A DNA stretch of 18,933 bases from JAHRAH01 sp051009015 (GTDB lineage: Bacteria > Pseudomonadota > Gammaproteobacteria > Tethybacterales > Persebacteraceae): contig JBPCWZ010000090.1 in assembly GCA_051009015.1 (NCBI GenBank), positions 1-18,933 on the forward strand, written 5' to 3'. The translations under genes and the position numbers were made by a program. Shown here in pieces: positions 1 through 6,482 of this stretch. Positions within the stretch are counted from its first letter, which is position 1. Each line of letters starts with the position of its first letter. The notes beneath the pieces were generated by a model. It was not told the DNA's origin. It saw only the letters and a program-made list of their open reading frames with translations, and did no database searches.

Positions 1-1
1 T

Positions 2-622
2 CGCTCGCGTTTGTTGGTAACTTTACCGCCAGCAACAACACCTCGCCCTCATATATTGACGGTCTCTCTAATTTTGCCCGGTTTTCGTAATGATGCGCGA
101 GTAATATTTGCTCCTCCCGGGTCAGGGCTAGGCATTGGTCATCAAATAGCATTTCCAGAGGATAATGCCGGTGCGATGGCTGTTTATACGGTAACCCTTG
201 TGCAAGGCGGTGAAGAGATTATCGGCGAGCCAACAACCACAACGCTAACAACCCGCACAACCACAACGATGGCGGGGGCGATTACCGAAACCCCGATGAC
301 GATGGCGGCGGTTAGCACAACAACCCGCATTACGACATTTTCCACAATGTTTATAACCCTGACGGCAAACTCGGCAATGGCAGAACCGTCATTCCGGCGT
401 ACGCCGGAATCTCCTTTTGCCTTTCGGCAGATTCCCGCTTACGCCGGAATGACGGCAATGGCTGGAATAACGGCAATGGGCGGCAATGACGAGGGGGGAG
501 ATTCCGGCTTACGCCGGAATGACGAAAGGAGCGACATCCCGCAAAACCCGCCACAAAAGCGGGCGGATATTCTTGCCCTGACATCTGCCCCCCGCCCCTT
601 TTCACCCCCGCCCGCTTGTTGA
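2..622 (+). CDS. 3' end of an unrecognised protein with Thr-rich tail (partial, runs off left edge)
   Basis: An open frame enters from the left edge and stops at 620-622, so the true start is outside the window. I do not recognise the family. The visible part begins with VTLPP and a beta-strand-like stretch, then a conserved core (VTLVQGGEEIIGEP, about positions 188-232), then a Thr-rich tail. From about 391 onwards the frame runs through three palindromic repeats, so the last 75 or so residues are repeat-derived and may be no real part of a folded protein. The same frame is found in the gene at the right edge (minus strand): codon-by-codon comparison of VTLPP, the RP..LT(V/L)S segment and the VQG core shows mostly synonymous or conservative changes, which supports this reading frame. 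A surface or secreted protein is possible from the composition but is not shown. Confidence 0.5.
   Translation, partial: RSRLLVTLPPATTPRPHILTVSLILPGFRNDARVIFAPPGSGLGIGHQIAFPEDNAGAMAVYTVTLVQGGEEIIGEPTTTTLTTRTTTTMAGAITETPMTMAAVSTTTRITTFSTMFITLTANSAMAEPSFRRTPESPFAFRQIPAYAGMTAMAGITAMGGNDEGGDSGLRRNDERSDIPQNPPQKRADILALTSAPRPFSPPPAC
227..379 (+). repeat. Conserved Thr-rich tail block, left copy
   Basis: This block matches 18618-18737 on the other strand. Two segments (49 and 64 nt) differ at only about 6 of 113 positions. Between them the left copy has 40 nt where the right has 7, a 33-nt difference that keeps the reading frame. Upstream of the block the two genes have diverged much more. Confidence 0.75.
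391..410. repeat. Palindromic repeat, ATTCCGGC type
   Basis: Perfect 20-bp palindrome ATTCCGGCGTACGCCGGAAT. It has the same architecture as the dispersed ATTCC-stem repeats seen in many proteobacteria (compare neisserial dRS3). Confidence 0.85.
431..450. repeat. Palindromic repeat, mixed-arm copy
   Basis: ATTCCCGCTTACGCCGGAAT: the left arm is of the CCCGC type and the right arm of the GCCGG type, so the stem carries one mismatch. It is followed by GACGG, as are the other copies. Confidence 0.8.
501..520. repeat. Palindromic repeat, ATTCCGGC type
   Basis: ATTCCGGCTTACGCCGGAAT, 8-bp arms around a 4-nt loop, followed by GACG. Third copy in the left-end cluster. Confidence 0.85.
557..617. repeat. 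10-bp inverted repeat downstream of the phosphoesterase gene
   Basis: AAGCGGGCGG (557-566) and CCGCCCGCTT (608-617) are perfect inverted copies 41 nt apart. The pair lies beyond the stop codons of both the left-edge gene and the minus-strand phosphoesterase gene. There is no T-run, so it is not a standard terminator. Apart from this I see nothing functional in 623-675. Confidence 0.4.
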
Positions 623-675
623 TTGTTGTCGCCTGCGCCGCTTGTTTGTTTTTGGCGCGGGCGGCGGCGCGTTGT

Positions 676-1533
676 TTAATCGCGCCAAAACAATGCGGGC
701 GGATGCAGGGCGATACCTTGTTGTGCTTTTTCCGGCGGCGGCAAAATGTCATCGGAGGGCCACAAACCATTGGTTAAAGTTTTTTGATAATGCGGCGGCA
801 TTTTGGCTTTTTGCATGGCGCGGCGTGCGCCAAGTTTTGCATATCTTAATGGGCGGTGCGTTATGCGAATGCCGCCTTGCAACCTGCGAAAGACAGAAAA
901 CCAAACCCGCGCCGTGCCGTCATTTGCCGGCATTCCCAAAGCCCCGCTGTTGTGCCATAACCCGCCGCCGGTAAGTTGCGAAAAGGGAATGCCGCTGTGT
1001 CCGGCTATCATTCCGTCCGTTTGGCATTGTGCTATTTGTTGCGCTTTTTGGCGCGCCGGAGTTGATGCGAAAATAAACTGGTTGTCGGCATCGGCGGCGG
1101 CATGCAAGACCGTCAAAACCCGCCCGCCAAAAGACAACCGCACTTGTTCGGGCAAACTTGCAAACCATCTTTTGTGTTGCGGCGAAATGGTTTTTTTGGC
1201 ATGGGCAAACCACGATGCCGAAAGCGTATCGCAAACGCCCCCTTCGGCAAAGCCGCAGCCGCAATCATCATTGTTTTCGGCAAGCGACCTTTCGCAGTTG
1301 CCGCGCACGATAATGCCTTTTGACATTGCCCGCCGGACTGTGCCGCAAACTTCATCCCCCCCGGCGCAATAGGCGACCATATCGCCGGTGCAAACCCAAT
1401 TGGACGGCGGAATATTCGCCCGCTCCGCCGCCCGAAACAAAGCATGCAATGCTTGCAAGTTGCCGCAAACGCCGCCAAAAACCAGCATCTTGTCGCCGCG
1501 CACAATGCGCGTTTTGTCGTTTGTCATCAACAT
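676..1533 (-). CDS. Metallophosphoesterase-family protein with variant metal site
   Basis: The order of motifs is that of calcineurin-like phosphoesterases: (FGGVCGN), CTGD, RGNCE, LHA and GHSGIPF, then HNSGALGMPANDGT. The usual first motif SDIHGN is replaced by FGGVCGN, so the metal-binding Asp and His are absent, and the second His of GHTH is Gly. A Cys-rich stretch (DDCGCGF) follows RGNCE. From memory, an alphaproteobacterial subfamily shares exactly these features, including DDCGCGF, MPANDGTPRVW and a C-terminal GLWPS..ILPP segment, so the protein is probably intact rather than decayed. The substrate is unknown. The start is uncertain: ATG at 1533 is used here; ATG at 1488, directly before the first motif, fits the usual family N-terminus. 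No Shine-Dalgarno sequence is seen at either. It is the last gene of a four-gene minus-strand run, about 21 nt after the methyltransferase. Confidence 0.8.
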   Translation of the reverse strand: MLMTNDKTRIVRGDKMLVFGGVCGNLQALHALFRAAERANIPPSNWVCTGDMVAYCAGGDEVCGTVRRAMSKGIIVRGNCERSLAENNDDCGCGFAEGGVCDTLSASWFAHAKKTISPQHKRWFASLPEQVRLSFGGRVLTVLHAAADADNQFIFASTPARQKAQQIAQCQTDGMIAGHSGIPFSQLTGGGLWHNSGALGMPANDGTARVWFSVFRRLQGGIRITHRPLRYAKLGARRAMQKAKMPPHYQKTLTNGLWPSDDILPPPEKAQQGIALHPPALFWRD

Positions 1534-1554
1534 TTGCAATTTGTGGGATAAAAA

Positions 1555-2664
1555 TCAAAACGACAACGGCACGGACGACAATGCGCGCTGTGAAAAGATA
1601 AACCTGCCGCCGCAAACAAAACCCAAATCGCGCCAATCCACGCGGTTTAGCACTTCCGCCAATTGTGCGACATCCGCCGCCGCATCGCGCGGGAATAGCG
1701 CCAAAACCGAACCGTCATAGTTGCGGCACGGATGGGTAAAAAACGGCGCCGCCCGCCGCGTTTTGGCATTGACATAAACCCGCGGCGCATCCGATATATG
1801 ATGCATCCTCCCCCATTGCCACCAGTCGTTTTCGCCAAAACGGCGTATCCTGCGGCGGATAAGCGCGCCTTTGTGCGGCAGCAAACTTTTGTGCATCGCA
1901 TTGAATATCATCCGCCGCGTTTTGCCGGTCGTGCGCGTGTGCGAGCAGACAAAATCGGCATTACCAAAACGCTCGCTGCTAAAAACCGAATCCATCCCGC
2001 TGACCGCCCCGACTTTGACACGGAAAATATCGCGGCACAAAACGCCCGCCGCATCGGCAAATATCAACTGCCCGTCAACAAGCGAAAACCGCCGCCCGCC
2101 GTTTGTCCGGCGGCAAAAATCATCTTTCTCAAAACGCCAGATGGCGCAGTTTGGCGCATAATCGCCGAATATGCGGGCATCGCCCATATCGTCAAAATCG
2201 GTTATCGTGCCGCTTTCGTATAAAAAAGCATTAAGTTTGCGCGCCGCCGTTGCTTTGATAAAATCGCGCGGCGTGATAAATATCAACTCGCCGCCCGGGC
2301 GCAAATGCCGCAGGCACTTGCCGATAAAAAACAAATACAAGTTGCTGCGCCGGTCAAAAAGCGCGTGCGGCAGTTTGGCGCGCGTTTGCGGGCAGATGTC
2401 GCGCCAGCGGACAAAAGGCGGGTTGCCGATAATGGTGTCAAACTTCTCACTCTCCGGCAAGTCAAAAAAATCCATCCGCCGCATACCGCTTTTGCAGTGC
2501 GCATGACAAATCTCAATGCCGGTGCAGTTTTGTATGCGGTCAAAAAACGCGCCATTACCGGCGGACGGTTCCAAAACCGAGCCAAAGTTGCGCCGCAAAG
2601 CAAGCATTTTTTCAACAACCGGCAACGGCGTAAAAACCTGCCCCAATGTTTTGACATTAGGCAT
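1555..2664 (-). CDS. N6-adenine-specific DNA methyltransferase (orphan)
   Basis: 369 residues. The N-terminus has GQVFTP, the entry signature of gamma-class adenine methyltransferases; LEPSAGNGAFF (about residues 31-41) is the SAM-binding motif I, and IGNPPF (about 79-84) is the NPPY/F catalytic motif that positions the target adenine. RPGGELIFITPRDF matches motif VI-VII. The C-terminal half (from about 220) has no motif I recognise and is presumably the DNA recognition region. It resembles the M.TaqI/Eco57I-type single-chain enzymes. No restriction endonuclease, specificity subunit or mobility gene is adjacent: upstream is a VOC protein (63 nt gap) and downstream the phosphoesterase. It is therefore likely a solitary methyltransferase with a regulatory or epigenetic role, but modification of another substrate cannot be excluded. 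No clear Shine-Dalgarno precedes the ATG. Confidence 0.85.
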   Translation of the reverse strand: MPNVKTLGQVFTPLPVVEKMLALRRNFGSVLEPSAGNGAFFDRIQNCTGIEICHAHCKSGMRRMDFFDLPESEKFDTIIGNPPFVRWRDICPQTRAKLPHALFDRRSNLYLFFIGKCLRHLRPGGELIFITPRDFIKATAARKLNAFLYESGTITDFDDMGDARIFGDYAPNCAIWRFEKDDFCRRTNGGRRFSLVDGQLIFADAAGVLCRDIFRVKVGAVSGMDSVFSSERFGNADFVCSHTRTTGKTRRMIFNAMHKSLLPHKGALIRRRIRRFGENDWWQWGRMHHISDAPRVYVNAKTRRAAPFFTHPCRNYDGSVLALFPRDAAADVAQLAEVLNRVDWRDLGFVCGGRFIFSQRALSSVPLSF

Positions 2665-2727
2665 ATTTGCCGGTCAAATATTCGGCGATGATGGTTAACT
2701 CTTCGGGCAGTTGCATCATCGTGCGGG

Positions 2728-3462
2728 TTATATCCCGCGCCCGGAAAGAATGAAAAACTCGCCGCCGGGGGAGGATGCGAAGGTTTGGTTTTCTTTGTGT
2801 TCTTCCCAAATATGTCCGCCGTGTTTTCGCACGGCGTCTTTGGCATCTGCCAATGAATCCACGGCAAAATGCACCGCCCAGTATTGTTTGTTGCCGCGAA
2901 TGTCGTCCGCCGCTTCTTGCACCATTACCGCGCATTTGTTATCGGTGTTATCATTGCCGTCTTTGTCAATCAAACGAAAATGTCCGCCGCCTTCGGCGAC
3001 TTGCCGCCAGTTAAAAGTGTTTTCATAAAAGCCGCGCACGACTTCGGCATCCGGCACAAATAACTCATAACCGGCGATAATCCCCGTTGCCGATGATGCA
3101 ATGTCGCCGCCGTCATAAATGCTAAAACCGGCGCCGGACGGGTCGCGTATCAATGCTATTTCGCCGTTGCCGAATTGGTCAAGCACTTCAACTTTGCCGC
3201 CGTTTTCGCCCGCCGTTTTTGCCGTTTGCGCCGCGCTTTCCACGGCGATATACGGCATCCAAAAAGGCGGCATTTTTATCTTGGCAAACTTCTCCGGCAT
3301 CGGATAGACGGCTGCCACCGGCGAATCGTCAAACAAAGCAAAACGATAATCGTCAATCGCGCTGTCGGCAAAAGCCCAGCCCAAAACGCCGCCATAAAAC
3401 CGCTCGGCGACTGCGACATCGTAGGACGACAAATCCGCCCAGACAAAACGATTAATGAACAT
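2728..3462 (-). CDS. Two-domain VOC (glyoxalase/bleomycin-resistance fold) protein
   Basis: 244 residues made of two VOC modules, about residues 3-117 and 125-241. The first opens with NRFVWADLSSYDVAVAERFY, the second with IIAGYELFVPDAEVVRGFY; each ends with a strand of the DPSGAGFSIYD or SPGGEFFILSG type. This is the layout of the two-module VOC proteins often annotated as glyoxalase-like or putative antibiotic-binding hydroxylase proteins. The usual FVWHEL metal His in module 1 is Ala here (VWADL), so the metal site may be incomplete. The substrate is unknown and is not suggested by the neighbours. It starts 27 nt after the DUF1223 gene and is probably cotranscribed with it. Confidence 0.85.
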   Translation of the reverse strand: MFINRFVWADLSSYDVAVAERFYGGVLGWAFADSAIDDYRFALFDDSPVAAVYPMPEKFAKIKMPPFWMPYIAVESAAQTAKTAGENGGKVEVLDQFGNGEIALIRDPSGAGFSIYDGGDIASSATGIIAGYELFVPDAEVVRGFYENTFNWRQVAEGGGHFRLIDKDGNDNTDNKCAVMVQEAADDIRGNKQYWAVHFAVDSLADAKDAVRKHGGHIWEEHKENQTFASSPGGEFFILSGRGI

Positions 3463-3489
3463 CGTTATGGCAACAAAAAAGCCAAACGC

Positions 3490-4365
3490 TTATGATGATT
3501 GTTGCGGGCATCTTGCCGCCGCCACAACGCCGCCGCCGCCGTTTTGCACCCAAACCGCGCAATCTTCGCCTTCTTTCAACTTCGGCAAAGCCAACTCGCG
3601 ACCTGCCGAAAGCGGGCGGTTTTGCAAAACCAGCACAACATTGGTATTTGTCAAAGTTTTGCCTTTGTTTTCGCCGGACGGCACTTCGGTTATCACCCGC
3701 CGCCGAAATACTGCATAATACAAATCACCGCCCGGCTGTAATGTCCCGCGCACTTGCGCCCGCCACTTGCCTTCTTCGTCATTCTCAAAATGCCATCTGA
3801 CATTGTCATCACCGGCGTATTGCGCGGCATCTTGCGTTTTTTCTACCCCAAACAAAGCCGTCATAAAGCGGGAAAACCAGTTGTCATCGGCGACATCATC
3901 GGCGGCATCATCATCGGTAGCGGGGTTTTGTACTTTTGCTATCGCCGCGTCTATTCGCCCTTTGTGCGAGCCGCTTGACGCTATTTTACCGTGAATGATA
4001 AATTGCGGCGTCACACCGCCATTTCTGCCGACAATGCGGCGGTTATAAGCAAACTGTCTTTCGGAAAAGGCGTTTTGCGAAAACGGGTCTTCCCACGAGC
4101 CGGCAAGCCCGTATATCAAATCATCCCAATAATCCACATGCAACTCCAAAGGCAAAATATCATCGCGCGGCGCGTATTCCGCCGCCAGCAACTCTTCGGC
4201 GGGCGGGCAGGAATAGCAACCTTGCGAAGTGAACAATTCCAGCAAAACCACCGGGCGGGCATCGGAATCTTCCGCCGCCGCCGCCGCATCTTCTTGGGCT
4301 GCAACCTGCGCCGCGCCAAAAAATGCCAAAAGTATGGCGGCAAAAAGGGATATTGTGCGCGGCAT
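3490..4365 (-). CDS. Secreted DUF1223 thioredoxin-like protein
   Basis: 291 residues. Residues 1-23 form a signal peptide (RTISLFAAILLAFFGAAQVAAQ) with likely cleavage after AAQ. The mature protein begins with an Ala/Asp/Glu-rich linker and then the DUF1223 signature LLELFTSQGCYSCPPAEELL, in which C50 and C53 form a CxxC in a thioredoxin-like fold. VTPQFIIHGK (about 138-147) contains the conserved cis-Pro loop. An acidic segment (DDDAADDVADD, about 172-182) followed by WFSRFMTALFG looks like an insertion. Two extra cysteines lie near the C-terminus (EDCAVW and ARCP). The family is periplasmic and of unknown function; a redox role is a guess from the CxxC. It heads the four-gene minus-strand run. 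No Shine-Dalgarno precedes the ATG; a TAGATT hexamer lies exactly 7 nt before it, so the message may be leaderless. Confidence 0.88.
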   Translation of the reverse strand: MPRTISLFAAILLAFFGAAQVAAQEDAAAAAEDSDARPVVLLELFTSQGCYSCPPAEELLAAEYAPRDDILPLELHVDYWDDLIYGLAGSWEDPFSQNAFSERQFAYNRRIVGRNGGVTPQFIIHGKIASSGSHKGRIDAAIAKVQNPATDDDAADDVADDNWFSRFMTALFGVEKTQDAAQYAGDDNVRWHFENDEEGKWRAQVRGTLQPGGDLYYAVFRRRVITEVPSGENKGKTLTNTNVVLVLQNRPLSAGRELALPKLKEGEDCAVWVQNGGGGVVAAARCPQQSS

Positions 4366-4369
4366 TTGC

Positions 4370-4375
4370 TATAAT
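4370..4375 (+). promoter_or_regulatory. Extended -10 promoter for gdhA
   Basis: TATAAT at 4370-4375 preceded by TGC at 4367-4369 gives a consensus extended -10 (TGnTATAAT). No good -35 is seen at 17 nt, which this class does not need. The predicted start near 4382 gives a leader of about 50 nt. Confidence 0.6.
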
Positions 4376-4378
4376 CTA
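4373..4378 (-). promoter_or_regulatory. Possible -10 hexamer giving leaderless DUF1223 mRNA
   Basis: TAGATT on the minus strand ends 7 nt before the ATG at 4365, and TTGGTT lies 17 nt further upstream. It overlaps the gdhA -10 on the other strand, so the two divergent promoters may compete. Confidence 0.35.
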
Positions 4379-4383
4379 CACAA

Positions 4384-4409
4384 TCGGGCGAAAAAAACCA
4401 AACGCCCGA
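4384..4409 (+). promoter_or_regulatory. Hairpin in the gdhA leader
   Basis: TCGGGCG (4384-4390) pairs perfectly with CGCCCGA (4403-4409) across an A-rich 12-nt loop. It starts at the predicted transcription start and ends 13 nt before GGAG. There is no T-run, so a terminator is unlikely; an operator or mRNA stability element is possible. Confidence 0.4.
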
Positions 4410-4432
4410 AGACAAATCCACCGGAGACAATG

Positions 4433-5788
4433 ATGGCAAAAAAATCCTACGACAGCACCCGCATCAACACTTTCATGGCCGGGCTGATGCGGCGCAACCC
4501 GCACGAGGCGGAGTTTCATCAGGCGGTGCAGGAAGTCGCCGAGTCGGTCATGCCCTATATCCGCGACGACCGCCTGTATGCCGACCGGATTATCTTTGAG
4601 CGCATGACAGAGCCCGACCGCGTTTTTATCTTCCGCGTGCTGTGGGAGGACGAACAAGGCAATGTCCGCGCCAACCGCGGCTACCGCGTGCAATTCAACA
4701 ACGCGCTCGGTCCCTACAAAGGCGGGCTGCGCTTTCATCCTTCGGTCAATCTGAGCATTTTGAAGTTTCTCGGCTTTGAGCAAACTTTCAAAAACGCCCT
4801 GACCGGCTTGCCGCTCGGGGCGGCAAAAGGCGGCGCCGACTTCAACCCGCGCGGCAAGTCCGACCGCGAGATACTGCGCTTTTGCAAATCGTTTATGCTG
4901 GAACTCTTCCGCCATATCGGTCCCAATATTGATGTGCCTGCCGGTGATATCGGCGTCGGCGAGCGCGAGGTCGGCTATCTTTTCGGGCAGTACAAGCGCA
5001 TTACCGGCGAGTTTGCCTCCGGTGTTCTCACCGGCAAAGGGTTGTCTTTCGGCGGCAGTCTAATCCGCCGCGAGGCGACCGGCTTTGGCGCGGCGTTTTT
5101 TGCCGAGGAGATGCTGGCGGCAAAGGGCGATTCTTTGCGCGATAAGCGGTGCCTTGTTTCCGGCAGCGGCAATGTCGCCCAGCACTGCGCGGAGAAGATT
5201 ATCGCCCTCGGCGGCAAAGTGCTGACGATGTCCGATTCGGACGGGTTTGTTTATGACAAAGACGGCATAGACGAAGCCAAACTCGCGCACATTATGCACC
5301 TGAAAAACGACAAGCGCGCGCGCATTGTTGAGTATGTCAAAAAATACAAAAAGGCGACCTTTCACAGCGGCAAAACCCCGTGGGGCATAGCGGCAGACGC
5401 CGCCTTTCCGTGCGCGACCCAAAACGAACTGAACGACAAGGACGCCGCGATGCTCATCAAAAACAAATGCCGCGCCGTTGCCGAAGGGGCAAACATGCCA
5501 TCAACCGGCAAGGCGGTGCAGATGATGCGGCGCAAACTTCTCTTCGCCCCGGCAAAGGCGGCAAATGCCGGCGGCGTTGCCATCTCCGGCTTGGAGATGA
5601 GTCAGAACAGTTTGCGCTTGTCGTGGGACAAGACGGAAATGGAATCACGCCTGCGCGACATCATGCGCGATATTCACAGCCAATGCGCCAAATACGGCGC
5701 ACATTCCAAAGGGGTGGATTATGTTGACGGGGCAAATATCGCGGGCTTTATGCGCACCGCCGGGGCGATGCTGGCGCACGGCGTTTAA
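4433..5788 (+). CDS. gdhA: NADP-type glutamate dehydrogenase
   Basis: Hexameric-type glutamate dehydrogenase that makes glutamate from 2-oxoglutarate and ammonium. 451 residues, close to E. coli GdhA (447). Substrate-binding lysine K96 lies in NALGPYKGGLRFHPSV; the catalytic lysine K132 lies in GLPLGAAKGGADFNP (usually GGGKGG, so two Gly are Ala here); D172 lies in PAGDIGVG. The nucleotide-binding loop is GSGNVA (244-249), and SDSDG (267-271) follows the second strand as in NADP-specific members. Two ATGs lie side by side (4430 and 4433). The Shine-Dalgarno GGAG at 4423-4426 is 6 nt from the second and only 3 nt from the first, so the second is preferred. The open frame extends upstream to 4229, but that part overlaps the DUF1223 gene and promoter and is not coding. 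tmk follows after 46 nt. Confidence 0.96.
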   Translation: MAKKSYDSTRINTFMAGLMRRNPHEAEFHQAVQEVAESVMPYIRDDRLYADRIIFERMTEPDRVFIFRVLWEDEQGNVRANRGYRVQFNNALGPYKGGLRFHPSVNLSILKFLGFEQTFKNALTGLPLGAAKGGADFNPRGKSDREILRFCKSFMLELFRHIGPNIDVPAGDIGVGEREVGYLFGQYKRITGEFASGVLTGKGLSFGGSLIRREATGFGAAFFAEEMLAAKGDSLRDKRCLVSGSGNVAQHCAEKIIALGGKVLTMSDSDGFVYDKDGIDEAKLAHIMHLKNDKRARIVEYVKKYKKATFHSGKTPWGIAADAAFPCATQNELNDKDAAMLIKNKCRAVAEGANMPSTGKAVQMMRRKLLFAPAKAANAGGVAISGLEMSQNSLRLSWDKTEMESRLRDIMRDIHSQCAKYGAHSKGVDYVDGANIAGFMRTAGAMLAHGV

Positions 5789-5834
5789 GTTGCGGCGGCG
5801 GTTTGTTTGATGCTCCCGCAGGCGGCGGAAAATA

Positions 5835-6467
5835 ATGCGCGGCAAGTTTGTCGTTTTTGAAGGCGCTGACGGCGCGGGCAAAAGCACGCAACTCGCCCTT
5901 GCCGCGCAATGGCTGCAAAAACGCGGCATCAAAGTCGCGACAAGCCGCGAGCCGGGCGGCACACCTGCGGGCGAAAAACTCCGTCATCTGGTTTTGGGCG
6001 AAGGGATGGACAGGCATTCGGAGTTATTTTTGATGCTGGCGGCGCGGCGCGAGAATGTGTGCAGTGTCATCATTCCGGCGCTTATGCGCGGCGAGTGGTT
6101 GCTTTGCGACCGCTTTGGCGATTCCACCCGGGCATATCAGGGAGGGGGGCGCGGCATTGACGAAAGTTTGATAGAACAGGCATCAGCCGCCGCCGAAGCG
6201 GGCGCGAAACCGGATTTGACTTTTTATCTTCTCGGCGGTGATAATAAGAACTCGTCAGTGCCGCTTTTGCCGTCCGCCGCGGGAGACGAAACTTTTGAGA
6301 AAACAACCGCCGATTTTTACCAGCGCGTTTGCGCCAAATACCGCGACCTTGCCGCGGCAAACAAAGACGGCTTAATGATTCGCATAGACAAAAACGGCAT
6401 TCGCCGCCCGCGCGATGATATCGCCGAAGCGGTGCAGCGTCATCTGGCAAAAAAATTCAAGTTGTAA
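5835..6467 (+). CDS. tmk: Thymidylate kinase with arginine-free lid
   Basis: Phosphorylates dTMP to dTDP with ATP. 210 residues, normal length. The P-loop is EGADGAGKST (9-18); the TMP-binding REPGGT is at 38-43, the DRF motif (DRY/H in relatives) at 92-94, and the SxxAYQGGGRG substrate loop at 97-107. The lid, normally rich in arginine (LARARxR followed by DRxE), here reads LLGGDNKNSSVPLLPS..DETFE (about 132-155) with no arginine. Type II thymidylate kinases, which have Gly in the P-loop like this one, normally take their catalytic arginine from the lid, so this is a real oddity. The other reading frames do not restore a normal lid. It overlaps nothing and is followed 15 nt later by holB and then tatD, the same order as in E. 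coli. Confidence 0.93.
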   Translation: MRGKFVVFEGADGAGKSTQLALAAQWLQKRGIKVATSREPGGTPAGEKLRHLVLGEGMDRHSELFLMLAARRENVCSVIIPALMRGEWLLCDRFGDSTRAYQGGGRGIDESLIEQASAAAEAGAKPDLTFYLLGGDNKNSSVPLLPSAAGDETFEKTTADFYQRVCAKYRDLAAANKDGLMIRIDKNGIRRPRDDIAEAVQRHLAKKFKL

Positions 6468-6482
6468 TACGGGAGTGTGATG

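Noticed and set aside
351..770. Minus-strand frame of 139 codons at the left end
   Set aside because: Its middle is translated palindrome (FRRKRES, IPAYAGMT) and it overlaps the end of the phosphoesterase gene; no coding signal of its own.
676..1533. Pseudogene call for the phosphoesterase
   Set aside because: The frame is intact over its full length and the missing ligands appear to be a subfamily trait.
4229..4432. Longer start for gdhA
   Set aside because: It would overlap the DUF1223 gene and the extended -10 promoter; the well-spaced GGAG supports the ATG at 4433.
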